Shown here: piece by piece, positions 34,533 to 44,418 of the stretch
Layout of the letters: each line of letters starts with the position of its first letter
Position numbering within the stretch: the first letter of the stretch is position 1
Origin: JACMLD01 sp038229695
GTDB lineage: Bacteria; Bacteroidota; Bacteroidia; Chitinophagales; Chitinophagaceae
NCBI GenBank assembly: GCA_038229695.1
Contig: JBBROE010000012.1
Span: forward strand, 1 to 55,556
Direction: 5' to 3'
DNA: 55,556 nucleotides
Notes under the pieces: model-generated
The model's input: the letters and a program-made list of their open reading frames with translations, nothing else
Databases searched by the model: none
What the model was told of the DNA's origin: nothing
Program-made: the position numbers and the translations under genes

Positions 34533-36665
34533 TTAGCGAATCAGCGTAATGTCCCCTTTGTACGTAATAACGGTTGCATTGTCACAAATAATATCTATCA
34601 TGTAAATATATGTGTCAGGCGAGGCAGCTTTTCCTTTGTAGGTCCCATCCCACCCGGCTGACGCATCGTTGGCGGCGAAATTCCTTTTCTCAAAGATCAA
34701 TTCCCCCCAGCGGTTAAATATCCGCAAGGCCCGTATAGAATTCAGGCCGGTGCCCCGCGGGTAGAACCGGTCGTTTGTCCCGTCGTTGTTGGGCGAGAAG
34801 GTATTGGGGATATAAAAATTCTTGTTGTTGCAGGCGACGATTAGTTTCACGGTACGGGTATTCACACAACCGTTTGCGTCGGTAACGGTAACCGTATACG
34901 CGGTACTGAATTTCGGGTTGGCGAACGGGTTCGGGCAATCGGTACAACTGAGGGTGGGGTCGGGCGCCCAGTTATAGGAGACCACGTTAGGGCTGTACGT
35001 TATGGGCAGGGTCAGTCCAAGCCCGCCAGAGATGATGGACGTATCCGCGGTCACTTTTATCACCGGAAGCGGGTTGACGACGATATCCCTGCTAGTATCT
35101 CCTTTACATCCGAGGCTGTTGGTGGCCATCAGGGTAATATGGTGCACACCGGTATCTGCGAACTTCACGGTGATATTCTGCTGGGTGGCTGTTTTTCCGT
35201 CGTAACCCCACTGCCATTTCGTGGCGGTGTCCGGGGGTACAAGCAGCGTACCCATGAGGTCCAGCGAAAGATTAAAGCAAACAGCAGGGGTACTGTTAAT
35301 GACCGGGCTCGGTGTGGCCAGCACGCGGACGGTATCCGTAAGGGTTCGCACACAGCCGGACGCGGAGGTGACTGTTAAGGCCGGTGCATACAGGCCTGGT
35401 TTGGTGAAAGTGTGCACAATATCCTTGGGCACGCTGACAGGCGGCGTGCCATCATCAAAATTCCAGGACTTGGTGACGATGGCATCCGAACCCTGCTGGG
35501 AATAATCGGAGAAGTACACGGTGCCGCTGTCACAAAACTTGTTTTTATCCTCCCCGAACAAGGGCAATGCGCCCAGCACCTGTATGGTACCAAAGCTGCC
35601 CGTGATAACCTGGCAACCGCTGTGATCAGCCAGGATAATATACGGTGAATAGGTATTCGGCAGGTTGTAAAAATGGGTGAGGGACAGTTTCTGCGTCGTA
35701 TCATAGGCCCCGTCACCGAAATAAAAATAGAAGGACGTAGAATCGGGAATGGTCAGCGTGAAATCAACGGTAATCTGGTTGCAGGCGGACGGATTGGCCG
35801 GGTTAAAAACTGCCTTCGTCTCCGCATACGGGTCCGGGATATTAATCGGGATAGTCGCCGAATCGAGGCATCCGCCGTATCCGGTCACATACAGTTTAGC
35901 AGTATACTTTCCATAAGCATTGTAAAAATGCGAGGTATTGGACAGTGACGAGGGTGATGAGCCATCCCCAAAATCCCACTCGAAAGATTGCGCATTAAGT
36001 CCTTTATAAGAAAATTTCGTTTCTACCGGCGGGCAGAAGGACACAGTATTGGACACGGCATACAAAGGCTGGGGTGCTTTCAGCGTGATGTACTTCACTT
36101 TGACGAGCGAATCGATACAACCCACCGAATCGCGGACGGTCAGTTTGACGCTGTATACGCTATCTGTTTTCGGGTAGGTATGAAGCGGATTTTTGGCGGT
36201 GTCTGTGCTGCCATCGCCAAAGCTCCAAAGGTAAGTAAGTCCCTTCCCGAATGAAGAGTCTTTAAACTGGAGCGGCGACCCCGGGCAAAACAGCGTCTGC
36301 GGTACAGAAAAATTGGGGACGGGCCGGGTGATGACGGCGCCGGCATTCCCCGAAAGACTGAAGGTATCGCTGCAGTTGTTGGTGGTATTGTCAAAAACGG
36401 TGAGCTTAACCGTGTAGTGCCCGGTATCCGCGTACGTATGGGTAAAGGGGGCTGCGGTAAATGTCTTAATGACGCCATCCCCAAAATCGTACACCCATTT
36501 GGTGATCGTGCCGCTGGATTTCGAGGAGTCGATGAAGGTGACAGAACTTTTTGAACAGCCTCCTTTATTAGCAATACTGAATTTGGCGGTCGGACCGGTT
36601 ATCGAGAACGGAATCGTCCTGGAATAATTCAGGCAACCATTGACATCAGTGGTGATTAATTGCAC
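34533..36665 (-). CDS. 3' half of a frameshifted T9SS type B PKD adhesin
   Basis: 710 codons that form the C-terminal half of one adhesin. Six PKD or PKD-like modules (YDFGDGVIKTF, WSFGDGSTDTA, WDFGDGSSPSS and others), an Ig-like module with LSCTDCPNPFANP, and the type B gliding-associated domain (FYIPNTFSPNNDGTND, RIFNRWGELIFE, terminal GDITLIR) are present. There is no true start: the first codon is an internal GTG in mid-module (QLITTDVNGC) and no signal peptide is present. It overlaps the upstream half by 10 bases in a different frame. Restoring one base near 36,676 joins both into 1,459 residues. Confidence 0.85.
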   Translation of the reverse strand: MQLITTDVNGCLNYSRTIPFSITGPTAKFSIANKGGCSKSSVTFIDSSKSSGTITKWVYDFGDGVIKTFTAAPFTHTYADTGHYTVKLTVFDNTTNNCSDTFSLSGNAGAVITRPVPNFSVPQTLFCPGSPLQFKDSSFGKGLTYLWSFGDGSTDTAKNPLHTYPKTDSVYSVKLTVRDSVGCIDSLVKVKYITLKAPQPLYAVSNTVSFCPPVETKFSYKGLNAQSFEWDFGDGSSPSSLSNTSHFYNAYGKYTAKLYVTGYGGCLDSATIPINIPDPYAETKAVFNPANPSACNQITVDFTLTIPDSTSFYFYFGDGAYDTTQKLSLTHFYNLPNTYSPYIILADHSGCQVITGSFGTIQVLGALPLFGEDKNKFCDSGTVYFSDYSQQGSDAIVTKSWNFDDGTPPVSVPKDIVHTFTKPGLYAPALTVTSASGCVRTLTDTVRVLATPSPVINSTPAVCFNLSLDLMGTLLVPPDTATKWQWGYDGKTATQQNITVKFADTGVHHITLMATNSLGCKGDTSRDIVVNPLPVIKVTADTSIISGGLGLTLPITYSPNVVSYNWAPDPTLSCTDCPNPFANPKFSTAYTVTVTDANGCVNTRTVKLIVACNNKNFYIPNTFSPNNDGTNDRFYPRGTGLNSIRALRIFNRWGELIFEKRNFAANDASAGWDGTYKGKAASPDTYIYMIDIICDNATVITYKGDITLIR

Positions 36666-38911
36666 GTTGTGGTTGCCGTAGTGGTATAAGTCTCATAATG
36701 CCCGGCCTGGTCGGAACTGTGGTCTACTCCATCGATTACGAAATTCAAGACTTTGACATAATTCAAATCGTTCAACGCTGAAAATGTAACCTGGTCATTG
36801 CGGCAATAGACCGCAGGATTTTTGTCGAGAATAAACCGCGCTGAATCATTATATAATTTGACGGGTTTGATAATGGTATCGGTACAAAACAAATTCTGCA
36901 CAATTAGTGTCGCGTTATAAGTGAGGGGAGTGCTAAACACCGGATAGGAAAAGGGAACACTTGGTCCAACAACGGATGTGGTGGCAGCAGGATCGCCAAA
37001 ACCCCATTTGTAGGTCAACGGACCATAAGCCAGATCATTGGCAGTAGAATCATGGAAGACCACCATGTTGCGGTTGGCACAGTCGACAGTATATCCAAAA
37101 TTAGCAGCCGGTGGAAGTGAACGCACGAAATTTGACTTGGTGGATGAGTCTACACAACCATTATTGTTAACTTTCAATTGGATCGAATAATAACCGGTAT
37201 CCCGAAATTTGTGCGATGGATTCTGCAGTGAAGACGTATCCCCGTCGCCAAAGCTCCAAACCACCGGGTTCAGCGGGGTATTGACGGGCGTAGACAGGTT
37301 CGTAAAGCTGACGATATCGGAACGGCAGGCGGTGACTTTATCCGCACTGAAATTTATTACCGGGTGGGCCCCCACTTTTACCGTAGTGGTACTGGAATCG
37401 GGACAGCCATCGTTGGTGACAATGGTTAATTTAACTTTATACACACCCGGCACGGTATACTGATACGTAGGATTTTCCACGTAAGCCGCTCCACCATCTC
37501 CGAAATCCCAGGTATAGGTGGCCACGCCTTCGGCCGCACTGATAACAGAAAGCGGTTTATAATCCTGGTTTACGCAAACCTGCGAGGGGCCGTGATCATT
37601 TACGACGAATGGATCCAGCACATAAATAAATTCCTTCTTCAGTGTATTCCGGCAGCCTTTGCTGTCGGTGATGGTCAGTGTGACGCTGTCTATTCCTTTT
37701 TTCGTATAAGTATGGGTGGGGCTGTTTCCGGTTCCTGTGCTGCCATCGCCAAAATCCCATTGCGCATTGACGGCATCGGGAGAGGTGTTCTGGAAAGTCA
37801 CCGTAAATGGCGGTTTACAGGTTCGTACTTTGTTCGCCGTAAAGCTGATTGCCGGGCGATCAAAAACGTGAATGGTTCTCGTCACGGAATCTCTGCAGGA
37901 CCCGAAATTGCTGATCAGTTTCACCGGGTAAAAACCGGGACCCGCATACAATTTTGAAGGCGGCTTTAGCTGGGTGGAACTGGTGCCGTCCCCGAAAGTC
38001 CACAACACTGAGTTTGGCGTTGAGGAGGAAGTATTGGTGAAGGTAAAAGGAGACCCGTCGCAGGCGCTGTCGGGCGGACTGCTGAAGGAGGTCGTAATAC
38101 CGCTGATGGGAACTGTTTTGGTAACGGCATCGCTGCAGCCGAATTCACTTTGGGCAGATAACTTGACGGTGTAGGTACCGGCCGTGTTGTAGACCGTCCC
38201 GGGATTGGCCTGGCCAGTCATGGAGCCGTTTCCCAGGTCCCAGTTGTAGGTTATGTTGCCGGGTCCGCTGGTCAGGTTCTGGAACGCCACGTTATAGGGA
38301 GCCGAACAGGTCGTGGGGCCCGTATAACTAAAGTCGGCTTTAACGCCGCTCACTATCCGCATAAAACGGGGAATAGAATACTGGGTAAAACAACCGGTTG
38401 TGCTGGTCACTTTTAAGTAAACATCATAGAAACCCGGAGTGGTATAGGTATGCTGCGGATTTTGGGTGGCCACATTCGGCCCGCCATCATTGAAATGCCA
38501 TTCCCAGGTATTGATAGTTCCGGCATTGGCAGTGGACAAATCAGTGAACTGAACGGTAGCAGGTAGACAGGCCAGCCGCTTGTCGGCCGAAAAATTTACC
38601 GTGGGAGAAGGATTGACGATGATATAAGCCGTCTTGGTGATTTGATCGGAACCCGAAGCATTACTTACAACGAGCGTAACCGTGTAAGTTCCGGGATTAT
38701 AAGTCGCTACCGGATTGGGACCGTTTGCCAGGGTGCCATTGCCCAGGTCCCAGTTCCAGGACTTGGGGCTGCCGGTGGACTTATCCGTGAATTGCACGGT
38801 CAGCGGCGAACAGCCGGTGGTGACATTGGCCGTAAAGTTGGCCACGGGCGCCTGCGCCACGAGCAGCGACGGTACCAGTACGGCAAACAGCAGGGATATA
38901 GTTAATCTCAA
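36656..38911 (-). CDS. 5' half of a frameshifted T9SS type B PKD adhesin
   Basis: 751 residues: signal peptide (LTISLLFAVLVPSLLVAQ) then about eight PKD modules with the pattern WDFGDG...HTY...G.Y.VKL (for example WNWDLGNGTLANG, WTFGDGTSSTQ, WDFGDGSTGTG) and the start of another. It stops inside that module at YTTTATTTCN, where homologs continue to VQLITTDVNG. The start codon is TTG at 38911, with a stop codon immediately upstream, so no ATG start is available. Without the second half the product has no sorting domain and would stay in the periplasm. Confidence 0.85.
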   Translation of the reverse strand: MRLTISLLFAVLVPSLLVAQAPVANFTANVTTGCSPLTVQFTDKSTGSPKSWNWDLGNGTLANGPNPVATYNPGTYTVTLVVSNASGSDQITKTAYIIVNPSPTVNFSADKRLACLPATVQFTDLSTANAGTINTWEWHFNDGGPNVATQNPQHTYTTPGFYDVYLKVTSTTGCFTQYSIPRFMRIVSGVKADFSYTGPTTCSAPYNVAFQNLTSGPGNITYNWDLGNGSMTGQANPGTVYNTAGTYTVKLSAQSEFGCSDAVTKTVPISGITTSFSSPPDSACDGSPFTFTNTSSSTPNSVLWTFGDGTSSTQLKPPSKLYAGPGFYPVKLISNFGSCRDSVTRTIHVFDRPAISFTANKVRTCKPPFTVTFQNTSPDAVNAQWDFGDGSTGTGNSPTHTYTKKGIDSVTLTITDSKGCRNTLKKEFIYVLDPFVVNDHGPSQVCVNQDYKPLSVISAAEGVATYTWDFGDGGAAYVENPTYQYTVPGVYKVKLTIVTNDGCPDSSTTTVKVGAHPVINFSADKVTACRSDIVSFTNLSTPVNTPLNPVVWSFGDGDTSSLQNPSHKFRDTGYYSIQLKVNNNGCVDSSTKSNFVRSLPPAANFGYTVDCANRNMVVFHDSTANDLAYGPLTYKWGFGDPAATTSVVGPSVPFSYPVFSTPLTYNATLIVQNLFCTDTIIKPVKLYNDSARFILDKNPAVYCRNDQVTFSALNDLNYVKVLNFVIDGVDHSSDQAGHYETYTTTATTTCN
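36676..36677 (-). other. probable one-base frameshift inside the PKD adhesin
   Basis: The plus strand reads GTTGCCGTAG; with one more C (minus strand GGG) the minus strand would read Y-T-T-T-G-N-H-N-V-Q-L-I-T-T-D without a break, the normal module sequence. As written the frame runs into TAA eight codons later. The indel is in a short C run, so a sequencing or assembly error or a real one-base deletion are both possible. Confidence 0.8.
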
Positions 38912-39009
38912 TCAGGCTCGTTTTAATAGGTTCTAATTAGCAGCAGCACAATAAATTATACCGGCGACAACCCGCCGGGCCGCCCGGTAAAATAATAGTT
39001 TCCCTGTCG

Positions 39010-42000
39010 CTAACGGATTAGCGCAATGTTACCAGAGTATGTCAAAACTGAATTGTTCTCACAAATCACCTCTACGAAATATACATATACATCGTTGGGT
39101 GCCGGTCTTCCCCTGAAGGAACCGTCCCAGCCCCTGGACGCATCATTAGCTTTGAAATTGGATGATTCGAACACCGGTTCTCCCCAGCGGTTAAAAATAC
39201 GCATACTCCAGATACTGTACAACCCGGTGCCGCGCGGATAGAACACATCATTCGTGCCATTTCCGTTTGGTGAGAAGGTATTGGGTAAAAAGATATTGCC
39301 GTTATTGCAGACCACAAACACACTGACCTCATCTTTATTTATGCATCCTCCCTCATTTATTGCCGTGAGCTGGTAAGTCGTGCTTTGTTTGGGATTAGCA
39401 ACCGGGTTTGGACAGGTCGTGCAGCTTAACCCTGTTGATGGCTGCCAGAGCAGGGTTTTCACATCCGTACTTACTTTCGCTTTTAATTCCACCGCTGACC
39501 CCACCGCTATCGTTTTGTCTGCACCGGCATCTACCGTCGGAAAATTATAGACCGTGAGTTTTACATAGCCGGTATCAAAAAAACAACCGATGCTGTCGTG
39601 CCCGACGACCTGGTAGGCAGTCGACTGATCCGGACGTGCCAGGGGCGACTGGGTATGGCTGTTATCAAGCCCGGTAGACGGATACCAGTCGTACAACTCC
39701 GCCTGTTCTGCCCTCAGATGAAACGATTCCCCCCGGCAGAGCGTACCCCCGGGCCCTGTGCGCAGGGCAAAAGAATGCTTCACTGAAATCCGTACCTGGC
39801 CTGATCCTACGCATCCGAAAGCGGTTTCACCGATCACTTTATACACAATGCTCGAATCCGGGGAGGCGACCGGCGCTGCACAAGTGGTACACGAAAGCGA
39901 ATTTGCAGGCGTCCAGTTATATTTATCCGCACCCGTTGCTTCCAGCGTAGCCGTGTTTTTTTCGCAAATAGCGGTATTTTTTCCGGCACTTACGTCCGGG
40001 AGTGGATGAATGACTACATTTTTTATCCTCGTGCTGCTGCAGCCATCCGAATTCGTAACCACCATTGTGGCCGCATAGGTTCCGGCCTGCTGGTAAAGGA
40101 CGGGAGGAGGATGCTGGGAAACGGTGTTGGTTCCATTACTGAAATCCCATTTCCACTGCAGTTGGCTGGTATCTGCCAGCGACAGCTCGCCACTGAAAGT
40201 GAGGGTCGCCGGGGTACAGGCGGAACTGTCGCCCCGGAGGACAACAGAAGGGCTCCTCACGACCCGTACAGCCGCCGTACGCGCCAGGGTATCCGAACAG
40301 CCATGCAGCGTGGTCACCACGAGCCGCACCGGATAAACGCCTGTATGCTGGTAGGCATGGGACGGGTTAGGATCGGTTTCCAAGCTACCATCACCAGTTA
40401 GCCAGCTGTACCCGGTCACCTGGTCGTTGGACACCGACTGATCGGTGAACATAATCGTCCCTTTATCGCACAAGAGTTGTGTACTGCTGGTAAAACCCGC
40501 CGTCACCCCAAAAATCCTGATGGTGTCTTTTCCGGCGACGGGCACTTTACAACCTTTGGCATCCTGCAGGATCATCTTAGGCACGTAAATACCCAGAGCA
40601 TTGTAGAGATGATGCACAGCCGTGTCTGCCGTGTTGACGGTTGATCCGTCGTTGAAATCCCAGATGAGAGACTGTGTATTCTGGGTCTGGGCAGTGAATG
40701 CCACCGTACCGGGATTACAGGTGGCCGTTTTATCATATACAAAGGTGCCGGTAGGTCCTTTAATGGCAACCGATCTTGCGATAGTATCTGAACAGCCGCC
40801 GGGACTGGTGACGATGAGCCTGGCATGATATAGACCGGGATAGTTATAATAATGTACCGGATTCGAGACCAGCGCTCCTGTGCCGTCCCCGAAATCCCAG
40901 CTGAATTGTGTGTAATAGCTGGAGGTATTGTTGAAATTGACCACCAGCGGCGGGCAGGTGCTGACAGAATCGCTGAGCAGGAACCTGGCTTTCGGATCAT
41001 CCACTTTAATATATGCGGGTTTAAAAGCGGTGGCGCTGCAACCAAACTGATCGTTTACCACCAGCGTGGCGTCGTAGGTACCGATAGCTGCAAACTGGTG
41101 TGCCGGCTGGCCAGCCGTGCTGGTGCCTCCATCGCTGAAACTCCATTTGTAGGAAAGGGCAGACCCCTGCGAATTATTCTGAAACTGAACGAGCGAATTA
41201 CGGCACCCCAGGGTATCAGGGCTACTGAATGCGGCTTTGGGATCAGCGATATAAATCTGGTTGATTTTCGTTATAGTATCGGTGCAACCGGCTATGTCTG
41301 TAACCCTGAGGTTGACGTTGTAATAGCCTGGCAGACTGTATTGATGAGACACTGTTCCGCCAGTAAATGTTTGCAGGGCGCCATCCCCGAAGGAATATTG
41401 CCAGCTTTTTATCGGGTGAGTGCCATCGGTAGTTACTCTATCGGCAAACTGAATACCCCCACCGGCCGACAAACAAGCCGATTTACTGAGCGCATCAAAA
41501 TCAGCCACAGGGCCGTTGACGGTGATGTACTGTTGTTTCAGCATCGTGTCAGTACAACCGGTCCTTCCCGTTATGGACAGGGCAATATCATACTTACCAC
41601 TGGCACGGTAGGCAACTTTTATCTGGGTTGCCGTATCCGGGCCATAGCTGCTATTCCAGTGATAGGCAATTACATTGGCCGGGTTGAAACCGACCGGACG
41701 CAAAAGGACCGAATCGCCCTTGCATACAGCGGTGGAAGAGGCAACAAAATCCGGCTTCTCTACTACGATGTCGGCCTTATATCCCGCGATATGGGTGCAG
41801 GTGCCGTTGGTTACCGTCAGCTTAACGGTATAGGTACCGGGTTTGCTGAAATCGTGCATGATGTCTTTTGAGGACGCGGAAGTTCCATCGCCAAAATCCC
41901 AGTTCCAGGATACTGCACCAACCGAATAATTGGTAAACGAATAGTGATATGGACTTTTACAGTTGACGTCGACCGCAAATTTTGCAATCGGTGGCCGGAT

Positions 42001-43812
42001 ATAGATGTAGTTAGTCAAGCGGAGTGTATCGGAACAGCCATTATTGTTTACGATAAGGCGTACATGAAAATAGCCGGTATCATTGTAAAAGTGCGCGGGG
42101 TTACGCGTGGTATCGGTGATACCGTCGCCGAAGTTCCAGAGCCATCCATCGATGTTACCAGATGAGGCATCAGTAAATGCCACCGGGGTGGAAGCACAGG
42201 TATTGGTTGGTGTTGCCGTAAATGCCGCCTTAGGTTTCTGGCCCGCCATAACCACGCCGGGATATACAATCTTTCCTGCACAGCCGTCTGCGGTTGTGTA
42301 TACCAGTGATACGGTGTACACGCCTGGCGTATTATACACATGAGAGGGATGATCAGCCGGAGAGGTTGCCCCATCGCCAAAATCCCAGAAATATCCTGTA
42401 ACTGCGATTACCGATTTGACAGTGTAGACCGGTGCAAAAGAAAGCGGCGCACATCCGCGGACAGGCGTCGCCTCCAGTTTTATTTCGGGCGGCAATACAT
42501 TAATGTAGTTTTGCTGGCGGACGGTATCTGTACAGCCACTGCCATTGGTGACCACCAGCGTTACGGTATAACTTCCGTTCTGGCTATAGGTATGCCGGGG
42601 GTTTTGAAGGCTGGAGCTGGTGCTGTCGCCGAAAAACCACTGGTACCTGGCGGCCCCGGCAGACAGGTCACTGAACTGCACCGTAAGTGGTGCGTGGCAG
42701 GATGCTTTCTTATCCGCCGTAAAAGCTGGAATGGCGCGGGCAAGCACTTTAATCATTTTTACGGCGGAATCCTTACAACTGCCAAAATCGGCTGTTAAGG
42801 TGACCGGATAATTTCCCGGTATTACATATTGCACCGTAGGATTTGCAACATCCGTGGTTGTGCCGTCGCCGAGGCTCCAGTGAAGATTGCCGGTCGCAGG
42901 AGTAGACGTGTTCACCAGCTGGAAAGACTGATTGCTGCAAATGCTGTCGGGCAGGGTAAAATTTGCCTTTGCCACACCGACTGCTATTGAATCATTTTTA
43001 ACCAGGGTATCGACGCAACCGGCGTTGTTGCTGAGGATGAGGCGAATGCTGTATAACCCAGCGGTGGTATAAATATTTGCAGGATTCTGGAGTACCGACG
43101 TATTGCCATCCCCGAACGACCATTGGTAAGAAAGCTGGCCTGTGCCGGTGCTCTTATCGTTAAAATGAATGAGGGAGGGGGGCGTGCACTGGCTGCTGCC
43201 TGTGTAAGAGAAATCGGCCTTCACCCCGTCTTTTAACTTGATGTATTGCGGTTTCGAGAGGGTATTGACGCAGCCCGCAGAATTGGTGATGCGCAGAATT
43301 ACATTGTACAGGCCGGGACCGGTGTAAATATGTGTCGGGTGCTGGACATTAGACAGGGATCCATCGCCAAGATCCCATTCCCATTTTGTGATCACGCCTT
43401 CTTTTGCCGCACTCTGGTCCGTAAAATAATCCCTCAGGGGGAAGCAGCCGGTGGTATCAGAAACAGTAAAGAGCGGCTGGGGAAGTGCATTGATGGTGAT
43501 AAAATTGGTCTTGGATACAGAGTCGCTGCCGAGCGGGGATTTGATGATAAGCTTTATAGTATATTTCCCGGGGCTGAAGTACGTGGTGGAAGGACTTTGC
43601 AGATAGGACACCGTTCCATTGCCGAGATCCCATTTCCAGCTCGTGGGTGACCCCGTGCTGTTATCCGTAAAGTGCACGAATACCGGGGCACAGCCCCCTG
43701 CAGGGGTGGCAGTAAAGTCGGCATGCAACTGGGACAGTCCGGTCTGCTGCAGTAGCAGGCAGCCCACGAAAGCACACAGTGCGGCACGCACGGAGAGCCA
43801 AACAGCCTTCAT
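39010..43812 (-). CDS. giant T9SS type B PKD-repeat adhesin
   Basis: 1,600 residues in one intact frame. The signal peptide ends QQTGLSQ near residue 28. About fifteen PKD modules follow (WKWDLGNGTVS, WEWDLGDGSLS, WSFGDGNTS, WFFGDSTSSS, WDFGDGATS, WNFGDGITD and so on), most closing with a Cys such as TNSAGC. Three Ig-like modules come next, two with LSCTTC plus a following P and the middle one different. The C-terminus is the gliding-associated domain FLPNTFSPNGNGTND, RIFNRWGEPVFE, terminal YSGNIALIR. It is a likely surface adhesin exported by the type IX system. First gene of a run ending in the PorP/SprF gene. Confidence 0.94.
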   Translation of the reverse strand: MKAVWLSVRAALCAFVGCLLLQQTGLSQLHADFTATPAGGCAPVFVHFTDNSTGSPTSWKWDLGNGTVSYLQSPSTTYFSPGKYTIKLIIKSPLGSDSVSKTNFITINALPQPLFTVSDTTGCFPLRDYFTDQSAAKEGVITKWEWDLGDGSLSNVQHPTHIYTGPGLYNVILRITNSAGCVNTLSKPQYIKLKDGVKADFSYTGSSQCTPPSLIHFNDKSTGTGQLSYQWSFGDGNTSVLQNPANIYTTAGLYSIRLILSNNAGCVDTLVKNDSIAVGVAKANFTLPDSICSNQSFQLVNTSTPATGNLHWSLGDGTTTDVANPTVQYVIPGNYPVTLTADFGSCKDSAVKMIKVLARAIPAFTADKKASCHAPLTVQFSDLSAGAARYQWFFGDSTSSSLQNPRHTYSQNGSYTVTLVVTNGSGCTDTVRQQNYINVLPPEIKLEATPVRGCAPLSFAPVYTVKSVIAVTGYFWDFGDGATSPADHPSHVYNTPGVYTVSLVYTTADGCAGKIVYPGVVMAGQKPKAAFTATPTNTCASTPVAFTDASSGNIDGWLWNFGDGITDTTRNPAHFYNDTGYFHVRLIVNNNGCSDTLRLTNYIYIRPPIAKFAVDVNCKSPYHYSFTNYSVGAVSWNWDFGDGTSASSKDIMHDFSKPGTYTVKLTVTNGTCTHIAGYKADIVVEKPDFVASSTAVCKGDSVLLRPVGFNPANVIAYHWNSSYGPDTATQIKVAYRASGKYDIALSITGRTGCTDTMLKQQYITVNGPVADFDALSKSACLSAGGGIQFADRVTTDGTHPIKSWQYSFGDGALQTFTGGTVSHQYSLPGYYNVNLRVTDIAGCTDTITKINQIYIADPKAAFSSPDTLGCRNSLVQFQNNSQGSALSYKWSFSDGGTSTAGQPAHQFAAIGTYDATLVVNDQFGCSATAFKPAYIKVDDPKARFLLSDSVSTCPPLVVNFNNTSSYYTQFSWDFGDGTGALVSNPVHYYNYPGLYHARLIVTSPGGCSDTIARSVAIKGPTGTFVYDKTATCNPGTVAFTAQTQNTQSLIWDFNDGSTVNTADTAVHHLYNALGIYVPKMILQDAKGCKVPVAGKDTIRIFGVTAGFTSSTQLLCDKGTIMFTDQSVSNDQVTGYSWLTGDGSLETDPNPSHAYQHTGVYPVRLVVTTLHGCSDTLARTAAVRVVRSPSVVLRGDSSACTPATLTFSGELSLADTSQLQWKWDFSNGTNTVSQHPPPVLYQQAGTYAATMVVTNSDGCSSTRIKNVVIHPLPDVSAGKNTAICEKNTATLEATGADKYNWTPANSLSCTTCAAPVASPDSSIVYKVIGETAFGCVGSGQVRISVKHSFALRTGPGGTLCRGESFHLRAEQAELYDWYPSTGLDNSHTQSPLARPDQSTAYQVVGHDSIGCFFDTGYVKLTVYNFPTVDAGADKTIAVGSAVELKAKVSTDVKTLLWQPSTGLSCTTCPNPVANPKQSTTYQLTAINEGGCINKDEVSVFVVCNNGNIFLPNTFSPNGNGTNDVFYPRGTGLYSIWSMRIFNRWGEPVFESSNFKANDASRGWDGSFRGRPAPNDVYVYFVEVICENNSVLTYSGNIALIR
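39590..43740 (-). repeat. tandem array of PKD and Ig-like modules (coding)
   Basis: About eighteen degenerate repeats of roughly 240-270 bases, seen at protein level rather than as exact DNA repeats; each carries a (F/L)GDG-type turn and a terminal Cys. A divergent array that is stable as one frame here, but a possible substrate for recombination with the related array at 34.9-38.9 kb. Confidence 0.7.
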
Positions 43813-43974
43813 TAGATAATGGATTGGGTGTTATCAAAGGATATCAGGTGTTAAACGGCAGGTTTAACAATAAGGTATTTAGCAGCAGGATTTTTTTGTG
43901 GGGATAAGTGTTTTTTTATAACAGACAGCAGTTAAAATGTTGCCGCAGATAGTGAAAGACGCGACTGCGCCGGT

Positions 43975-44418
43975 CTATTTTTTACGGAGGTGGAGGTAAT
44001 TTCTGCCGGTGCCGGTGGGGGTATTGCACTCCACATAATTGAGGTAACTGTCCGTGATCTTCCAGGTATGATTGAGGAGCACCAGGGTATCCCCGGCATT
44101 GGCAGGAAAAGTTGCGGTGATGGTATAATTACTGATATCTGAATTCCAGGTTCCGGATTTTGTGGTGGCATTGAGCAGCGCATCGACATTATTATTTTTG
44201 TAAAACTGGAATTCGTAACCGGCGAACATCGCTGTAACATCCAAGCTGTCCTTTTTGTATTGTTCCACGAACCAATGCCCGTCGGTTACAGCGTTGATGA
44301 TAATATTTTCCTCCTGTTGCTGGATGGCTTTTTTACACGAAAAAAACAGCACCATGCTGAACACGAGGGCAGTGAACATGCCGCGGGACAATTGGGAAGA
44401 AAGACGGTTACCACCCAT
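43975..44418 (-). CDS. lipocalin-like lipoprotein
   Basis: 147 residues from the ATG at 44418; ATGs at 44445 and 44379 are also in frame. The leader TALVFSMVLFFSCKK has a lipobox ending in Cys, so the protein is probably a lipoprotein. The mature part, with WFVEQYKKDSLDVTAMFAGY, EFQFYKNNNVDA, KSGTWNSD and a final hydrophobic strand, has the layout of the lipocalin-like domains common in Bacteroidota. Its start overlaps the end of the M32 peptidase gene by 11 bases. The function is unknown. Confidence 0.72.
   Translation of the reverse strand: MGGNRLSSQLSRGMFTALVFSMVLFFSCKKAIQQQEENIIINAVTDGHWFVEQYKKDSLDVTAMFAGYEFQFYKNNNVDALLNATTKSGTWNSDISNYTITATFPANAGDTLVLLNHTWKITDSYLNYVECNTPTGTGRNYLHLRKK

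Noticed and set aside
36656..36700. Programmed ribosomal frameshift in the adhesin
   Set aside because: No slippery heptamer or downstream structure is evident at the joint; a one-base indel in a short C run is simpler.
40852..41871. A 339-codon plus-strand frame inside the giant adhesin
   Set aside because: Antisense to PKD repeats with no start context or domain.
39010..43812. CRISPR-like array
   Set aside because: The repeats are degenerate, about 250 bases long, in frame and code for PKD domains.
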